A stretch of 64,000 nucleotides of DNA from CAWKGV01 sp963849305 (GTDB lineage Bacteria > Pseudomonadota > Alphaproteobacteria > Acetobacterales > Acetobacteraceae): the NCBI GenBank assembly GCA_963849305.1, contig CAWKGV010000022.1, positions 310,001-374,000 on the forward strand, in the 5' to 3' direction. This document shows positions 35,166 to 43,344 of this stretch, piece after piece. The notes beneath the pieces are model-generated. The model did no database searches. It saw nothing but the letters and a program-made list of their open reading frames with translations, and was not told the DNA's origin. The position numbers and the translations under genes are program-made. Positions within the stretch are counted from its first letter, which is position 1; the number at the start of each line of letters is the position of its first letter.

Positions 35166-35630
35166 TCACTTCGTCGTAGAGCCGGCTGCCGGGGCTGGTT
35201 CTTGGATATTGGTCACAACCAACATTTGTATCTTCCACTCGCCATCCTGTTTGACGTCGAAAGCGCCCCATCGGACGTGAGACGACGGCTTGCCCGTGAT
35301 CGTTACCTCACCGATGGCCCACGCGCCATTGCCCTCGGCGTGCGCCGTATCAACGGTGCATTTATGAGTCGTCGGCTCTTTGTAGATGTTGCCAAACACC
35401 TTAGTAATTGTCGCTCTTCCCTTTACCACGGCGCCATTGGGTGGTACGACAATCGCGTTCTCAACAAAGAGAGGTCCGACAGCGGCTGCCCCTTTTTGCG
35501 TCCATGTAGCATCATATGTCCGACAGAAGGCTTGGATCTCCTGGGTCATATCCCCTTGCGTTTGACTGAACGCTGCCGGTGAACACAGAAGAACCGCTGA
35601 CGCTAGGACCGCTGGCGCTGAGAACTTCAT
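35166..35630 (-). CDS. Secreted NTF2-like (SnoaL/DUF4440-type) protein
   Basis: A 154-residue protein with a signal peptide (KFSAPAVLASAVLLCSPAAF, cleavage after SFSQ-like region about residue 22). An NTF2-like cone domain follows: IQAFCRTYDATWTQKGAAAV, LFVENAIVVPPNGAVVKGRA and GEWKIQMLVVTN. Such domains bind small hydrophobic ligands or act as isomerases or hydratases; no catalytic role can be assigned here. It is isolated, and its GC content is lower than that of the neighbouring genes. Confidence 0.7.
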   Translation of the reverse strand: MKFSAPAVLASAVLLCSPAAFSQTQGDMTQEIQAFCRTYDATWTQKGAAAVGPLFVENAIVVPPNGAVVKGRATITKVFGNIYKEPTTHKCTVDTAHAEGNGAWAIGEVTITGKPSSHVRWGAFDVKQDGEWKIQMLVVTNIQEPAPAAGSTTK

Positions 35631-36058
35631 GGTGTCTCCTCCTACGATATGAAACGCTCACGTAGCTTTCGCGAGATTTGCGAGCGCCTGATACCCGTCC
35701 CGCGGCAGGTACGGGCACTCATCTTTTCTTGGAAGACGGTAGGTGCAACCAAGTCGATCGCCAAAACCTATCAAAGAAGACGCATTTCCACCGACGCTCA
35801 CGTCGCGCGGCAACGAGCGCCCACGTCTCAGGCGCAACAAGCATAACTTGGGGGAGAGAAGCTTTCAAACTAAAAAAGATAGTACCACAGTTGGCCCAGC
35901 GGTCACGTGATGCTCGAGCGTACGGCAGCGGCGCACCTGTTCGTGCGGTCCGAAACGCGAGTGCCGGACCTGGATACGCGGCCCCGTTGCACCCGCTCGG
36001 AACCTGTGCAGAGCTTGGGCGGCAGCGCTGGCGCTCAACGCCTGTGAGGAGAAGACCT
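35631..36058. other. Intergenic region before the oxoprolinase gene, no gene seen
   Basis: These 428 bases separate the divergent NTF2-like and oxoprolinase genes. The left and middle parts are AT-richer than the surrounding genes. A weak open stretch at about 35910-36045 on the plus strand has no recognisable similarity. The ribosome-binding site GAGGAG lies seven bases before the ATG at 36059. Confidence 0.5.
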
Positions 36059-39000
36059 ATGGCGGGCTGGCAGTTCTGGATCGACCGAGGCGGCACGTTC
36101 ACCGACATCGTTGCGCGCGACCCCGAGAGCCGGCTCTCCACCCATAAGCTGCTGAGCGACGACCCCGGCCGCTACCGCGATGCCGCCATCGCGGGCATCA
36201 GGGCCGTGCTCGGTCTGCCGTCCGGCGCGCCCATTCCCCAGGGCGTCGTCGAGAGCGTCAAGATGGGCACCACTGTCGCTACCAACGCGCTGCTCGAGCG
36301 CAAGGGCGAGCGCACCCTGCTGGTGGTCAACCGCGGCTTCGCCGACGCGCTGCGCATCGGCAACCAGGCGCGGCCCAGGCTGTTCGACCTCGCCATCCAA
36401 CTGCCCTCAATGCTGTACGAGGACGTCACCGAGATCGCCGGGCGTGTCGGGGTCGATGGCACCGAGATCGAACAACTGGACGAGGCGGGCGCGCGCGCCG
36501 CCTTCGCCGCCGCGCGCGCCAAGGGGATCGCTGCTTGCGCCATCGCGCTGATGCACGCCTGGAAGCATCCCGCGAACGAGCGGCGACTTGCCGCGCTCGC
36601 CCGTGAGGCTGGGTTCGCGCAAGTTTCAGCCAGCCACGAAGTCAGCCCGCTGCTGCGGCTGGTGCCGCGCGGCGATACGACCGTGGTGGACGCCTATCTC
36701 TCGCCGATCCTGCGCCGCTATGTCGATCAGGTGGCCGCCGAGCTTGCCGGGGTGCGGCTGTTCTTCATGCAGTCGAATGGCGGGCTGGCGGAGGCGCACG
36801 GCTTCCAGGGCAAGGACGCGATCCTATCGGGGCCGGCGGGCGGGATCGTCGGCGCGGCCCGCACCGCGCGGATGGCGGGGTTCGATCGGATCATTAGTTT
36901 CGACATGGGCGGCACCTCCACCGACGTTGCCCTCTATGCCGGGGCGTTCGAGCGGGCGTTCGAGACCGAGATGGCGGGCGTGCGAATGCGCGCGCCGATG
37001 ATGGCGATCAACACCGTCGCCGCCGGCGGCGGCTCGATCCTGCATTTCGACGGCGCGCGCTTTCGGGTGGGGCCGGATTCGGCCGGCGCCGATCCCGGGC
37101 CGGCCTGCTACCGGCGCGGCGGCCCACTGACCGTGACCGACGCCAATCTCTGCCTCGGCAAGATCCAGCCGGCGCATTTCCCGGCGATCTTCGGCCCCTC
37201 TGGCGACCAACCGCTGGATGCGGAGGCGGTACGCGCGAAATTCGACGCCCTCGCTGACGAGATCGCGGGCGCCACCGGACAGCGCCGCACGGCTCAGGAG
37301 GTGGCGGCGGGGTTCGTGCGCGTCGCGGTGGCCAACATGGCGAACGCGATCAAGCAGGTCTCGGTGCAGAAGGGCTATGACGCGACGCGCTTCGCCTTGC
37401 AGTGCTTCGGCGGCGCGGGCGGCCAGCACGCCTGTTTGGTCGCCGACGCGCTCGGGATGGAGACGGTGCTGATCCATCCCTTCGCCGGCGTGCTGTCGGC
37501 ATACGGGATGGGGCTGGCGGACCAGACCGCGATGCGCGAGCAGGCGGTGGAGGTGCCGCTCGCGCCGGACGCGTTGCCGGAACTGGAACGGCTCGCCGAC
37601 CGGCTGGCGGAGCAGGCATCGGCGACGCTGGTGGGGCAGGGCGCCGATGCGGGGCGCATCGCCACGCGCCGCGATCTGCATTTGCATTATGCCGGCACCG
37701 AGGCGGCGCTAGTGGTGCCGCTTGGCACTTACGACGCGATCCTCGCGGATTTCTCCGCGGCGCACCGCACCCGCTTCGGCTTCGCCACCCCCGACCGCGC
37801 GCTAATGGTCGAGGCGGTCGCGGTCGAGGCGGTGGCACAGGGTGAGACGGTGCCGGAGGAGCATGTGGACGTGCGTGGCGCCGGCAACCCCGAGCCGATC
37901 GACGCGGTGCGCCTGTTCACCGACGGCGCCCAGCACGAAGCGCCAGTGTTCGACCGCGTCGGGCTGCTGGCGTGCGATACGATCGCCGGTCCGGCGCTGA
38001 TCCGCGAGGCCAACGCCACCACCGTGGTCGAGCCAGGCTGGGCGGCGGAGATCACCGCTCTCGGCCACCTGCGGTTGCGCCGAGTCGCGCCGCGAGCGAC
38101 ACGCGTGCCGGCTGGCGGCCACCGGCCCGATCCGGTGCTGCTTGAATTGTTCAACAACCTGTTCATGAACGTGGCCGAGCAGACAGGCGTGGTGCTGCAA
38201 AACACGTCGATGAGCGTCAACATCAAGGAGCGTTTGGATTTCTCCTGCGCCGTGTTCGACGCCGATGGCAATCTGGTCGCCAACGCACCGCATATCCCGG
38301 TGCATCTGGGCGCGATGGGTGAGAGCGTGCGCACCGTGCTCACCCGCCGGCGCGGCACGCTGAAGCTCGGCGACGTGGTGGTCCTGAACAACCCGTACAA
38401 CGGCGGCACGCATTTGCCGGACGTGACGGTGATCACGCCGGTGTTCGACGAGCCGGGCGAGTCCCTCCGGTTCTTCGTCGCGAGCCGTGGACACCACGCC
38501 GATATCGGCGGCATCACGCCGGGCTCCACGCCGCCCGCCTCGCGTACGCTGGAGGAGGAAGGCGTTGTGATCGACGACTTCCTGCTGGTCGATGGCGGGC
38601 ATTTCCGCGAGACGGAGCTGCGCGCGCTACTCGCGGGGGCGACGTATCCGGCGCGCAGCCCGGACGTGAACGTGGCCGACATCAAGGCGCAGGTGGCGGC
38701 CAATGAGAAGGGCGTGCAGGAGCTGCGACGCGTGGTCGCCGATTATGGCTGGCCCACGGTCGCCGCCTACATGCGTTATGTGATGGAGAACGCCGAGGAG
38801 AGCGTGCGCCGCGTGATCGACCGGATCGGCGACGGGCGGTTCGAGTACACGATGGACGACGGCGCGAAGCTCTGTGTCGCGATCTCGGTGGATCACGCGC
38901 GCCGGGGTGCCAGGATCGACTTCACCGGCACCGGGCCGCAGCGCGGGCACAACAACTTCAACGCCCCGCCGGCGGTGACGCGGGCGGCGGTGCTGTATGT

Positions 39001-39691
39001 GTTCCGCTGCCTGGTGGGCGACGACATCCCGCTGAACGACGGCTGCCTGAAGCCGCTGGAGTTGGTGATCCCGCCCGGAACGTTCCTCTCGCCCCGTCCG
39101 GGTGCCGCGGTGGTGGCCGGCAACACCGAGGTTTCGCAGGCCACCTGCAATGCGCTGTTCGGCGCGCTGGGCGTGATCGCCTGCTCGCAGGCAACCATGA
39201 ACAACTTCATCTTCGGCGACGCGACCCGGCAGTATTACGAGACGATCTGCGGCGGCACCGGGGCGGGGCCGGGGTTCGACGGCACCTCGGCGGTGCAGAC
39301 GCATATGACCAACACCCGCATGACCGACCCCGAGGTGCTGGAGCTTCGCTACCCGGTGCGGCTGGAACGCTTCGCCATCCGACGCGGCTCGGGCGGGGAG
39401 GGCGAGTGGTGCGGCGGCGACGGGGCTGTGCGCGCGATCCGCTTCCTGGAGCCGATGACGGCGGTGATCGTCGCCTCGCGCCGCAACGTGGCGCCGTTCG
39501 GGCTGGCTGGCGGGCTGCCTGGCGCCGCGGGGCGGCAATGGGTGGAGCGGTCCGACGGAGCGCGCGAGGTGCTGAGCGGCACCGACAGCGCCGAGCTGCG
39601 GCCAGGGGACGCGTTCGTGATCGAGACGCCGGGCGGCGGCGGGTATGGGGCCGCCCGGCGGGCGCTTGCAGCGGGGGAGGGGCCGGCTTAG
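36059..39691 (+). CDS. Fused hydantoinase/5-oxoprolinase family protein
   Basis: A 1210-residue ATP-dependent cyclic-amide hydrolase with both halves in one chain. The HyuA-like half (about residues 1-690) begins FWIDRGGTFTDIVARDP, an actin-fold phosphate loop, and has SFDMGGTSTDVALY and GTTVATNALLERKGER. The HyuB-like half (about 700-1205) has LFNNLFMNVAEQTGVVLQNT, NNPYNGGTHLPDVTV and GGTGAGPGFDGTSAVQTHMT. Eukaryotic-type 5-oxoprolinases have the same fusion and length. The substrate may be 5-oxoproline, a hydantoin or another lactam. The nearby gamma-glutamyltransferase-like, amidase and TRAP genes suggest catabolism of such compounds. Start: ATG at 36059 with GAGGAG upstream; a longer open frame before it is not conserved. 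Confidence 0.92.
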   Translation: MAGWQFWIDRGGTFTDIVARDPESRLSTHKLLSDDPGRYRDAAIAGIRAVLGLPSGAPIPQGVVESVKMGTTVATNALLERKGERTLLVVNRGFADALRIGNQARPRLFDLAIQLPSMLYEDVTEIAGRVGVDGTEIEQLDEAGARAAFAAARAKGIAACAIALMHAWKHPANERRLAALAREAGFAQVSASHEVSPLLRLVPRGDTTVVDAYLSPILRRYVDQVAAELAGVRLFFMQSNGGLAEAHGFQGKDAILSGPAGGIVGAARTARMAGFDRIISFDMGGTSTDVALYAGAFERAFETEMAGVRMRAPMMAINTVAAGGGSILHFDGARFRVGPDSAGADPGPACYRRGGPLTVTDANLCLGKIQPAHFPAIFGPSGDQPLDAEAVRAKFDALADEIAGATGQRRTAQEVAAGFVRVAVANMANAIKQVSVQKGYDATRFALQCFGGAGGQHACLVADALGMETVLIHPFAGVLSAYGMGLADQTAMREQAVEVPLAPDALPELERLADRLAEQASATLVGQGADAGRIATRRDLHLHYAGTEAALVVPLGTYDAILADFSAAHRTRFGFATPDRALMVEAVAVEAVAQGETVPEEHVDVRGAGNPEPIDAVRLFTDGAQHEAPVFDRVGLLACDTIAGPALIREANATTVVEPGWAAEITALGHLRLRRVAPRATRVPAGGHRPDPVLLELFNNLFMNVAEQTGVVLQNTSMSVNIKERLDFSCAVFDADGNLVANAPHIPVHLGAMGESVRTVLTRRRGTLKLGDVVVLNNPYNGGTHLPDVTVITPVFDEPGESLRFFVASRGHHADIGGITPGSTPPASRTLEEEGVVIDDFLLVDGGHFRETELRALLAGATYPARSPDVNVADIKAQVAANEKGVQELRRVVADYGWPTVAAYMRYVMENAEESVRRVIDRIGDGRFEYTMDDGAKLCVAISVDHARRGARIDFTGTGPQRGHNNFNAPPAVTRAAVLYVFRCLVGDDIPLNDGCLKPLELVIPPGTFLSPRPGAAVVAGNTEVSQATCNALFGALGVIACSQATMNNFIFGDATRQYYETICGGTGAGPGFDGTSAVQTHMTNTRMTDPEVLELRYPVRLERFAIRRGSGGEGEWCGGDGAVRAIRFLEPMTAVIVASRRNVAPFGLAGGLPGAAGRQWVERSDGAREVLSGTDSAELRPGDAFVIETPGGGGYGAARRALAAGEGPA

Positions 39692-39706
39692 AAGCGGGTG
39701 GTCGCG

Positions 39707-39782
39707 GTCCCGTTCGTCTAGAGGCCCAGGACACCGCCCTCTCACGGCGGCAACAGGGGTTCGAATCCCCTACGGGACGCCA
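39707..39782 (+). tRNA. tRNA-Glu (anticodon CTC)
   Basis: The acceptor stem pairs GTCCCGT (39707-39713) with ACGGGAC (39772-39778), followed by G and an encoded CCA ending at 39782. The anticodon arm is CCGCC-CTCTCAC-GGCGG, anticodon CTC at 39741-39743. The T arm contains GGGGTTCGAATCCCC. It ends a gene-rich core stretch and begins the decayed accessory zone, so its 3' end may have been an integration site. Confidence 0.97.
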
Positions 39783-40213
39783 GCGCCAATTCTCTCGATC
39801 GATTCAGTGCAGGTAGGCCAGACCAGACCTCCGCCTCCGTGGCGCAGCGTTACAGTCTGAGCGATACACCTCGGTCGGCGTCTGTGATATGGAAGTAAGA
39901 TCAGCGTAGGCGCGACAACCGTCTCTTCAAAGCTCTCCTTTCGGCCATCCGCCCACTCAAAAAATCTGCCCAGCCTGCCCATGCAAAGTCCTCCAGACGC
40001 GCCCGGACTCCAGGCTGAGCAGTGCATGCGCTTCTGCCGCGTCGCATATGGCGGGCCATTGTCGGCTATAGCGTTTGGCGCAATGCGGTCAACCCCCGGC
40101 GCGCGCCATGCAGGTTGCTGACTGCCAAGCAGGGACGAAACGCACCGACGGTTCCAAACGCGGCCGACAGTATTCCGCGTCTTAAAGAAGGAGCGCTCCG
40201 CCGAGCGACGTGT
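39783..40213. other. Spacer after tRNA-Glu with no supported gene
   Basis: About 430 bases with mixed composition. A minus-strand open frame of 85 codons at 39770-40027 runs back into the tRNA and shows no recognisable domain, so I do not call it a gene. I saw no second copy of the tRNA 3' end that would mark an attachment site. Confidence 0.4.
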
Positions 40214-40405
40214 CTAGAACCTGTGTTTGATGCCCGCCTGCTTCATGATGCCATTCGCGGTGTGCCGACTTTTGATGTTGTTGGGCACCGGGAAGTTGAA
40301 CTTCGTGATCGGGCTGAACCAAATTGGATGCCTGCCCGCGCGGACGTAATAACACCCATTCGCTCGGAGAACATTCTTGACGGCCGGCGTGTACGAAGCT
40401 GCCAC
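40214..40405 (-). CDS. hicA: HicA-type toxin (mRNA interferase)
   Basis: A 63-residue protein of the HicA/YcfA family. The family pattern is clear: VKNVLRANGCYYVRAGRHPI, then WFSPITKFNFPVPNNIKSRH and TANGIMKQAGIKHRF. HicA toxins have a dsRBD-like fold and cleave mRNA, with the catalytic His in the GxxH region, seen here in GRHPI. The usual GDHEIW is altered to RHPIWF and about four residues may be missing around the loop, so activity is uncertain. The start is a GTG at 40405, ten bases after the partner's stop. It is the second gene of the pair. Confidence 0.8.
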   Translation of the reverse strand: MAASYTPAVKNVLRANGCYYVRAGRHPIWFSPITKFNFPVPNNIKSRHTANGIMKQAGIKHRF

Positions 40406-40415
40406 CAGGCTCTAG

Positions 40416-40649
40416 CTAGGCCGCTACTGAAATGCTTTCGACGCGGTCAGCGAGGACTGCGATTTCGGCCCGCTCAAAATGGCTCTCGGGATGGTTCATC
40501 GTTAGCAACTCGGGCACGACGCTCCGCAGGTCCGCGATTAGCTCCTCCAGGGTAGCGGCCTCTGCGACCAAGCCTCTCACGTCCTCACTTTCGGCCCACC
40601 AGACGCCAGCACCTTGATCCCAATGGGCTAATACCTTGAAAACGGGCAT
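40416..40649 (-). CDS. DUF1902/HicB-like antitoxin
   Basis: A 77-residue protein, MPVFKVLAHWDQGAGVWWAE then SEDVRGLVAEAATLEELIAD and LRSVVPELL, with the HicB-like half-RNase-H fold of the DUF1902 family. These are found next to HicA-type toxins and should neutralise them. No C-terminal DNA-binding domain is present, so autoregulation would need another factor or not occur. It precedes the toxin gene. Start: the ATG at 40649, where the conserved domain begins; an ATG at 40676 is possible. Confidence 0.78.
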   Translation of the reverse strand: MPVFKVLAHWDQGAGVWWAESEDVRGLVAEAATLEELIADLRSVVPELLTMNHPESHFERAEIAVLADRVESISVAA

Positions 40650-40805
40650 GACGCATCTCCCCTGCATGATAAGCATAGCTTACCTTGGGTAAGCCTTTCA
40701 ATCATCACCTGTTTGGGAGGGCATGAAGATGCGGCGCACTGGTGGTCGGCTTGCACTCTGACAAGTCCTGCGCTCAAAACCCTACGAGCGATGCAACATA
40801 TTAGA

Positions 40806-41330
40806 TCAGTTGTGCTGGACACCATATACCTCCGGGTGAATGAACAGCCAAGGCCCGATCAGCGGGAAAACAGCGGTGAACAGCGTAGCGTTGTCCTGCC
40901 CGATCGCGGCGAAAATCGCGGGGAGCAGAAAGATGGAAGGAATGCCGGCAGCTTCACGAATACATAACCGAAGCCGGATGCCGTGCCGCGATATTCCGGC
41001 CTGGCGACCATCGTCGGAATGGTGACGACGTTCTCGGCGTCCCACTGAATGCCCCCACAGCATCGCGGCGGCGGCAAACGGCAAAATACCGACATGTCCG
41101 GTGTAGAGCGCCGCGGCCCCGACCAGCAGCGCGACCAGCACAATAGCGAAGCCGGCGATGCTCAACCCGCGCTCACCGAGCTGCGGCGTGATCAGCGGGC
41201 CACCCAGCCGGAGCACGAAGGCGATCGAATAAAGATCCATGCCTCGACGAAGACTGAGGCCAGCATCAACCATCCTATTAGGGGCCCTTTCGGATTGTAG
41301 TTGGTGACGAGGTACCTGACGGCGCGTCCA
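40806..41330 (-). pseudogene. MFS transporter remnant with several frameshifts
   Basis: Pieces of one major-facilitator protein appear in three frames on the minus strand. From the right: VRYLVTNYNPKGPLIGWLML then ASVFVEAWIFIRS; next LGGPLITPQLGERGLSIAGF and LVALLVGAAALYTGHVGIL; next WDAENVVTIPTMVARPEYRG and TASGFGYVFVKLPAF; last IPSIFLLPAIFAAIGQDNAT and FPLIGPWLFIHPEVYG. The order is that of the C-terminal half of a sugar- or aromatic-acid-type MFS carrier. At least three frame changes are needed and the N-terminal half is absent, so it is a true pseudogene, in contrast to the single-frameshift genes elsewhere. Confidence 0.8.
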
Positions 41331-41416
41331 TGACCGCCTGATGCGCGTGCGCCGACACGATCTTCCCTCTCTGGTTAGCCACAGGCGATCTAGATCTCGG
41401 GACCGGGATCGGCTGC

Positions 41417-41551
41417 GATCCCAAGAGGCCGCTGTTCCGCACCATCGCGCACGGAACGGACAGGCTCACGCGCACGCCGGTGCCGCGGGCGAGCGCCTAT
41501 GCGATGATCCAGCGCCGCGCGGCTGTGTCCGGTATCGGCTCGAAGATCGTC
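41417..41551 (+). pseudogene. Tyrosine recombinase (integrase) fragment
   Basis: A 45-residue stretch, LFRTIAHGTDRLTRTPVPRA then SAYAMIQRRAAVSGIGSKI, matches the segment of phage/island integrases just before the catalytic HxxR box (typically followed by NHTFRATGIT). After this point similarity stops, so the His-Arg and Tyr catalytic residues are missing. It probably is the last trace of the enzyme that once integrated an element near the tRNA-Glu gene about 1.6 kb away. Confidence 0.7.
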
Positions 41552-41703
41552 AGTTTACGACCCGGCTTCGAAAGTAGTGTCATAGAATTCTGCGTCCACC
41601 GGCCCAAACAAATCACGAAACATCATATCGGCGGCCCAGCGCCTCAAATTACGGTCTACGTCTGACGGGTCTTAGTGTATCCGGACCTTGTTGCCAGGGC
41701 GAT

Positions 41704-41910
41704 TTAGATCCAATCTGCATGTTCCAACTGAAAGCAACGTATGGGGTTATGCCTCTCAATGCCTCCGCGAAACTTTATTGGCGGCGTCGGTCGTTGTTCC
41801 GGGGGCGCCATGATGGTCTTAAGGACCCGCCACTCCCGTTCAGGCTCGAACGAAGGGTGCTTGAAAAAGGGCGCATACATCGTGGCAACATCACGGCCGA
41901 ATTCAAACAA
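41704..41910 (-). pseudogene. DUF2971 family protein, C-terminal fragment
   Basis: The fragment MYAPFFKHPSFEPEREWRVL resembles the conserved C-terminal part of DUF2971 proteins, often found in phage-defence or island settings. Upstream on the same strand the frame is closed by a stop (after MPSVGPF at about 41925), while the bases further up (about 41930-42000) still translate to plausible KIAEKWGER-like sequence. A truncated gene is more likely than a small real one. Confidence 0.5.
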
Positions 41911-42080
41911 CCTCTGCGTCTAGAAAGGCCCCACCGAAGGCATTCTTTCCCCCCATTTCTCTGCGATTTTCGCGATCCTGCTATTGCCGTTGATAATCCG
42001 TGAATATAGATCCTATGAGTTCGTTTGCTATTTTCTTTTGATCGGAATCTCTATGATGCGGGCTATCGCGCGCGGTGCGC

Positions 42081-42845
42081 TCAGCCGACGGGCAGCACCT
42101 GCTCGCGCCAGATGCCGCGGCAGTCCATCTCGTAGTCCAGGCCGACCACCGGCGGGCGGCAGAACTGCCAGGTCAGGCCCTGCCGGGCGGCGCCGCGCGC
42201 GACCAGCAGCTCCTCGGCGAAAATCGGATAGATGTCATGCACCGTATAGACCTGCACCGCGGTGGTGCCGGCCCAGCCGGCGCCGAGCACGCCCATCCGC
42301 CGTTCCATCTCACTCAGCACCCAGCGGGCCTTGGCGCGGAGCCCGGCGGGCGAGACGTCACCAGGCGCGATAATGTAGTTTCGGTAATTGCTCTTGCCCT
42401 CCGGCGCCTCGGCGCTGCCGGCGATGGCGAAGGAGGGCGGCGCCGCGGGGTCTCGCACCGTGAAGACGAAAGCGTGGAAAGAGGGCTCGGGCGGCGGCGC
42501 GATCTCCGGGCAGACGTTGCTGCGGGCCACCGGGTTCAGCCCGCCCTCGCGGAACAGGCCCCACTCCGCCAGCACCCCGCCGTAGACGCGGTTAAAGGCG
42601 GCGAAGCTTTCCTCGGTGAAGGGCGCGGGCGAGCGCAGCTCGCAGGCGGCGAAGGCGGCTTTCGGCCGGCCGGCTGCCTCCAGCAGTTCGGCGATGCGGG
42701 CGAAGCCACGCATCAGCGGCACCGGCTCGGCGAAGCGGACGCGCTCGAGGGCGAAGCCCGGCTCGGCGGCGACGCCGGCGCTGTACTGGTAGACGCCCGG
42801 GACGAAGCGGAATCCTCCCTCGGGGACGGTGCGGGTCGTGGTCAT
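42081..42845 (-). CDS. CnbZ-like 2-aminomuconate deaminase family protein
   Basis: A 254-residue protein, MTTTRTVPEGGFRFVPGVYQ, with FNRVYGGVLAEWGLFREGGL and NPVARSNVCPEIAPPPEP. It resembles proteins annotated as 2-amino-5-chloromuconate deaminase (CnbZ), a RidA-related group that deaminates enamines; this is from memory. The frame continues upstream, in phase, into a signal-peptide-like leader (see the next entry), with a good AGGAGG site before an ATG at 43007. The protein may therefore now be made with a foreign N-terminus. I give the native start at 42845. Confidence 0.65.
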   Translation of the reverse strand: MTTTRTVPEGGFRFVPGVYQYSAGVAAEPGFALERVRFAEPVPLMRGFARIAELLEAAGRPKAAFAACELRSPAPFTEESFAAFNRVYGGVLAEWGLFREGGLNPVARSNVCPEIAPPPEPSFHAFVFTVRDPAAPPSFAIAGSAEAPEGKSNYRNYIIAPGDVSPAGLRAKARWVLSEMERRMGVLGAGWAGTTAVQVYTVHDIYPIFAEELLVARGAARQGLTWQFCRPPVVGLDYEMDCRGIWREQVLPVG

Positions 42846-43013
42846 CGGGTCTCCCGGATCCATGCGACCCGAGGGTGCGGGCAGAGCGGGCATCTCCGCA
42901 AGATCCTGCGCTTGCCGGCTGGGCGACCAGCCCGCCCGGGCGCGCGCCAGGGCGGGCGTGGCGAGCAGTAGGGCCGCCGCCGCGCGGCGTGGGAGCATGC
43001 GGGGCATCGTCAT
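42846..43013 (-). pseudogene. Truncated leader of a Bug/TctC-type solute-binding protein, fused in frame to the CnbZ-like gene
   Basis: MPRMLPRRAAAALLLATPAL then ARARAGWSPSR is the signal peptide and first residues of a Bug-family protein (normally followed by PIRLVVPF). It breaks off and continues as non-conserved sequence to the CnbZ-like ATG without a stop. A deletion of the body of the gene explains it. A ribosome-binding site AGGAGG lies seven bases before the ATG at 43007. A Tn3 relic lies directly upstream. Confidence 0.6.
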
Positions 43014-43067
43014 CCCTCCTCGGGCGGGTGCCGGAATGGCAGAGGCGCGGCCGCGCCCTGTCAAGCG

Positions 43068-43201
43068 GCGCACGCGCTGCACCTGCTGTAGTCCTGCCTG
43101 GTCTACGTCAACACGCTCATGCTACAGCGGGTGCTGGCGGAGCCGCGTGGATGGCGCGCATGACGCTGGCGGACGCGCGCGGCCTGAGGCCGCTCGTGTG
43201 A
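43068..43201 (+). mobile_element. Relic of a Tn3-family transposase C-terminus
   Basis: The translation AHALHLL-stop-SCLVYVNTLMLQRVLAEP, then after a frame change WMARMTLADARGLRPLV, follows the C-terminal part of a group of Tn3-family TnpA proteins (usually LVYVNTLMIQ followed by LTPLIWxHINPYG). It has an internal TAG, a frameshift and no terminus. No 38-bp inverted repeat was recognised nearby. Confidence 0.6.
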
Positions 43202-43344
43202 GGCCAAAACGCGCAGCTTCGCGGTCACTGGGCCGCTTAGCGAAGGAACCTGCGGGAGCATGAATGGCCTCGACCGGATTTCAGCCGGTTGACGGGTCCG
43301 CCGGCACGGGCAAAGCATCTTGCCGCCGAGCAGGAAACCCGGCC

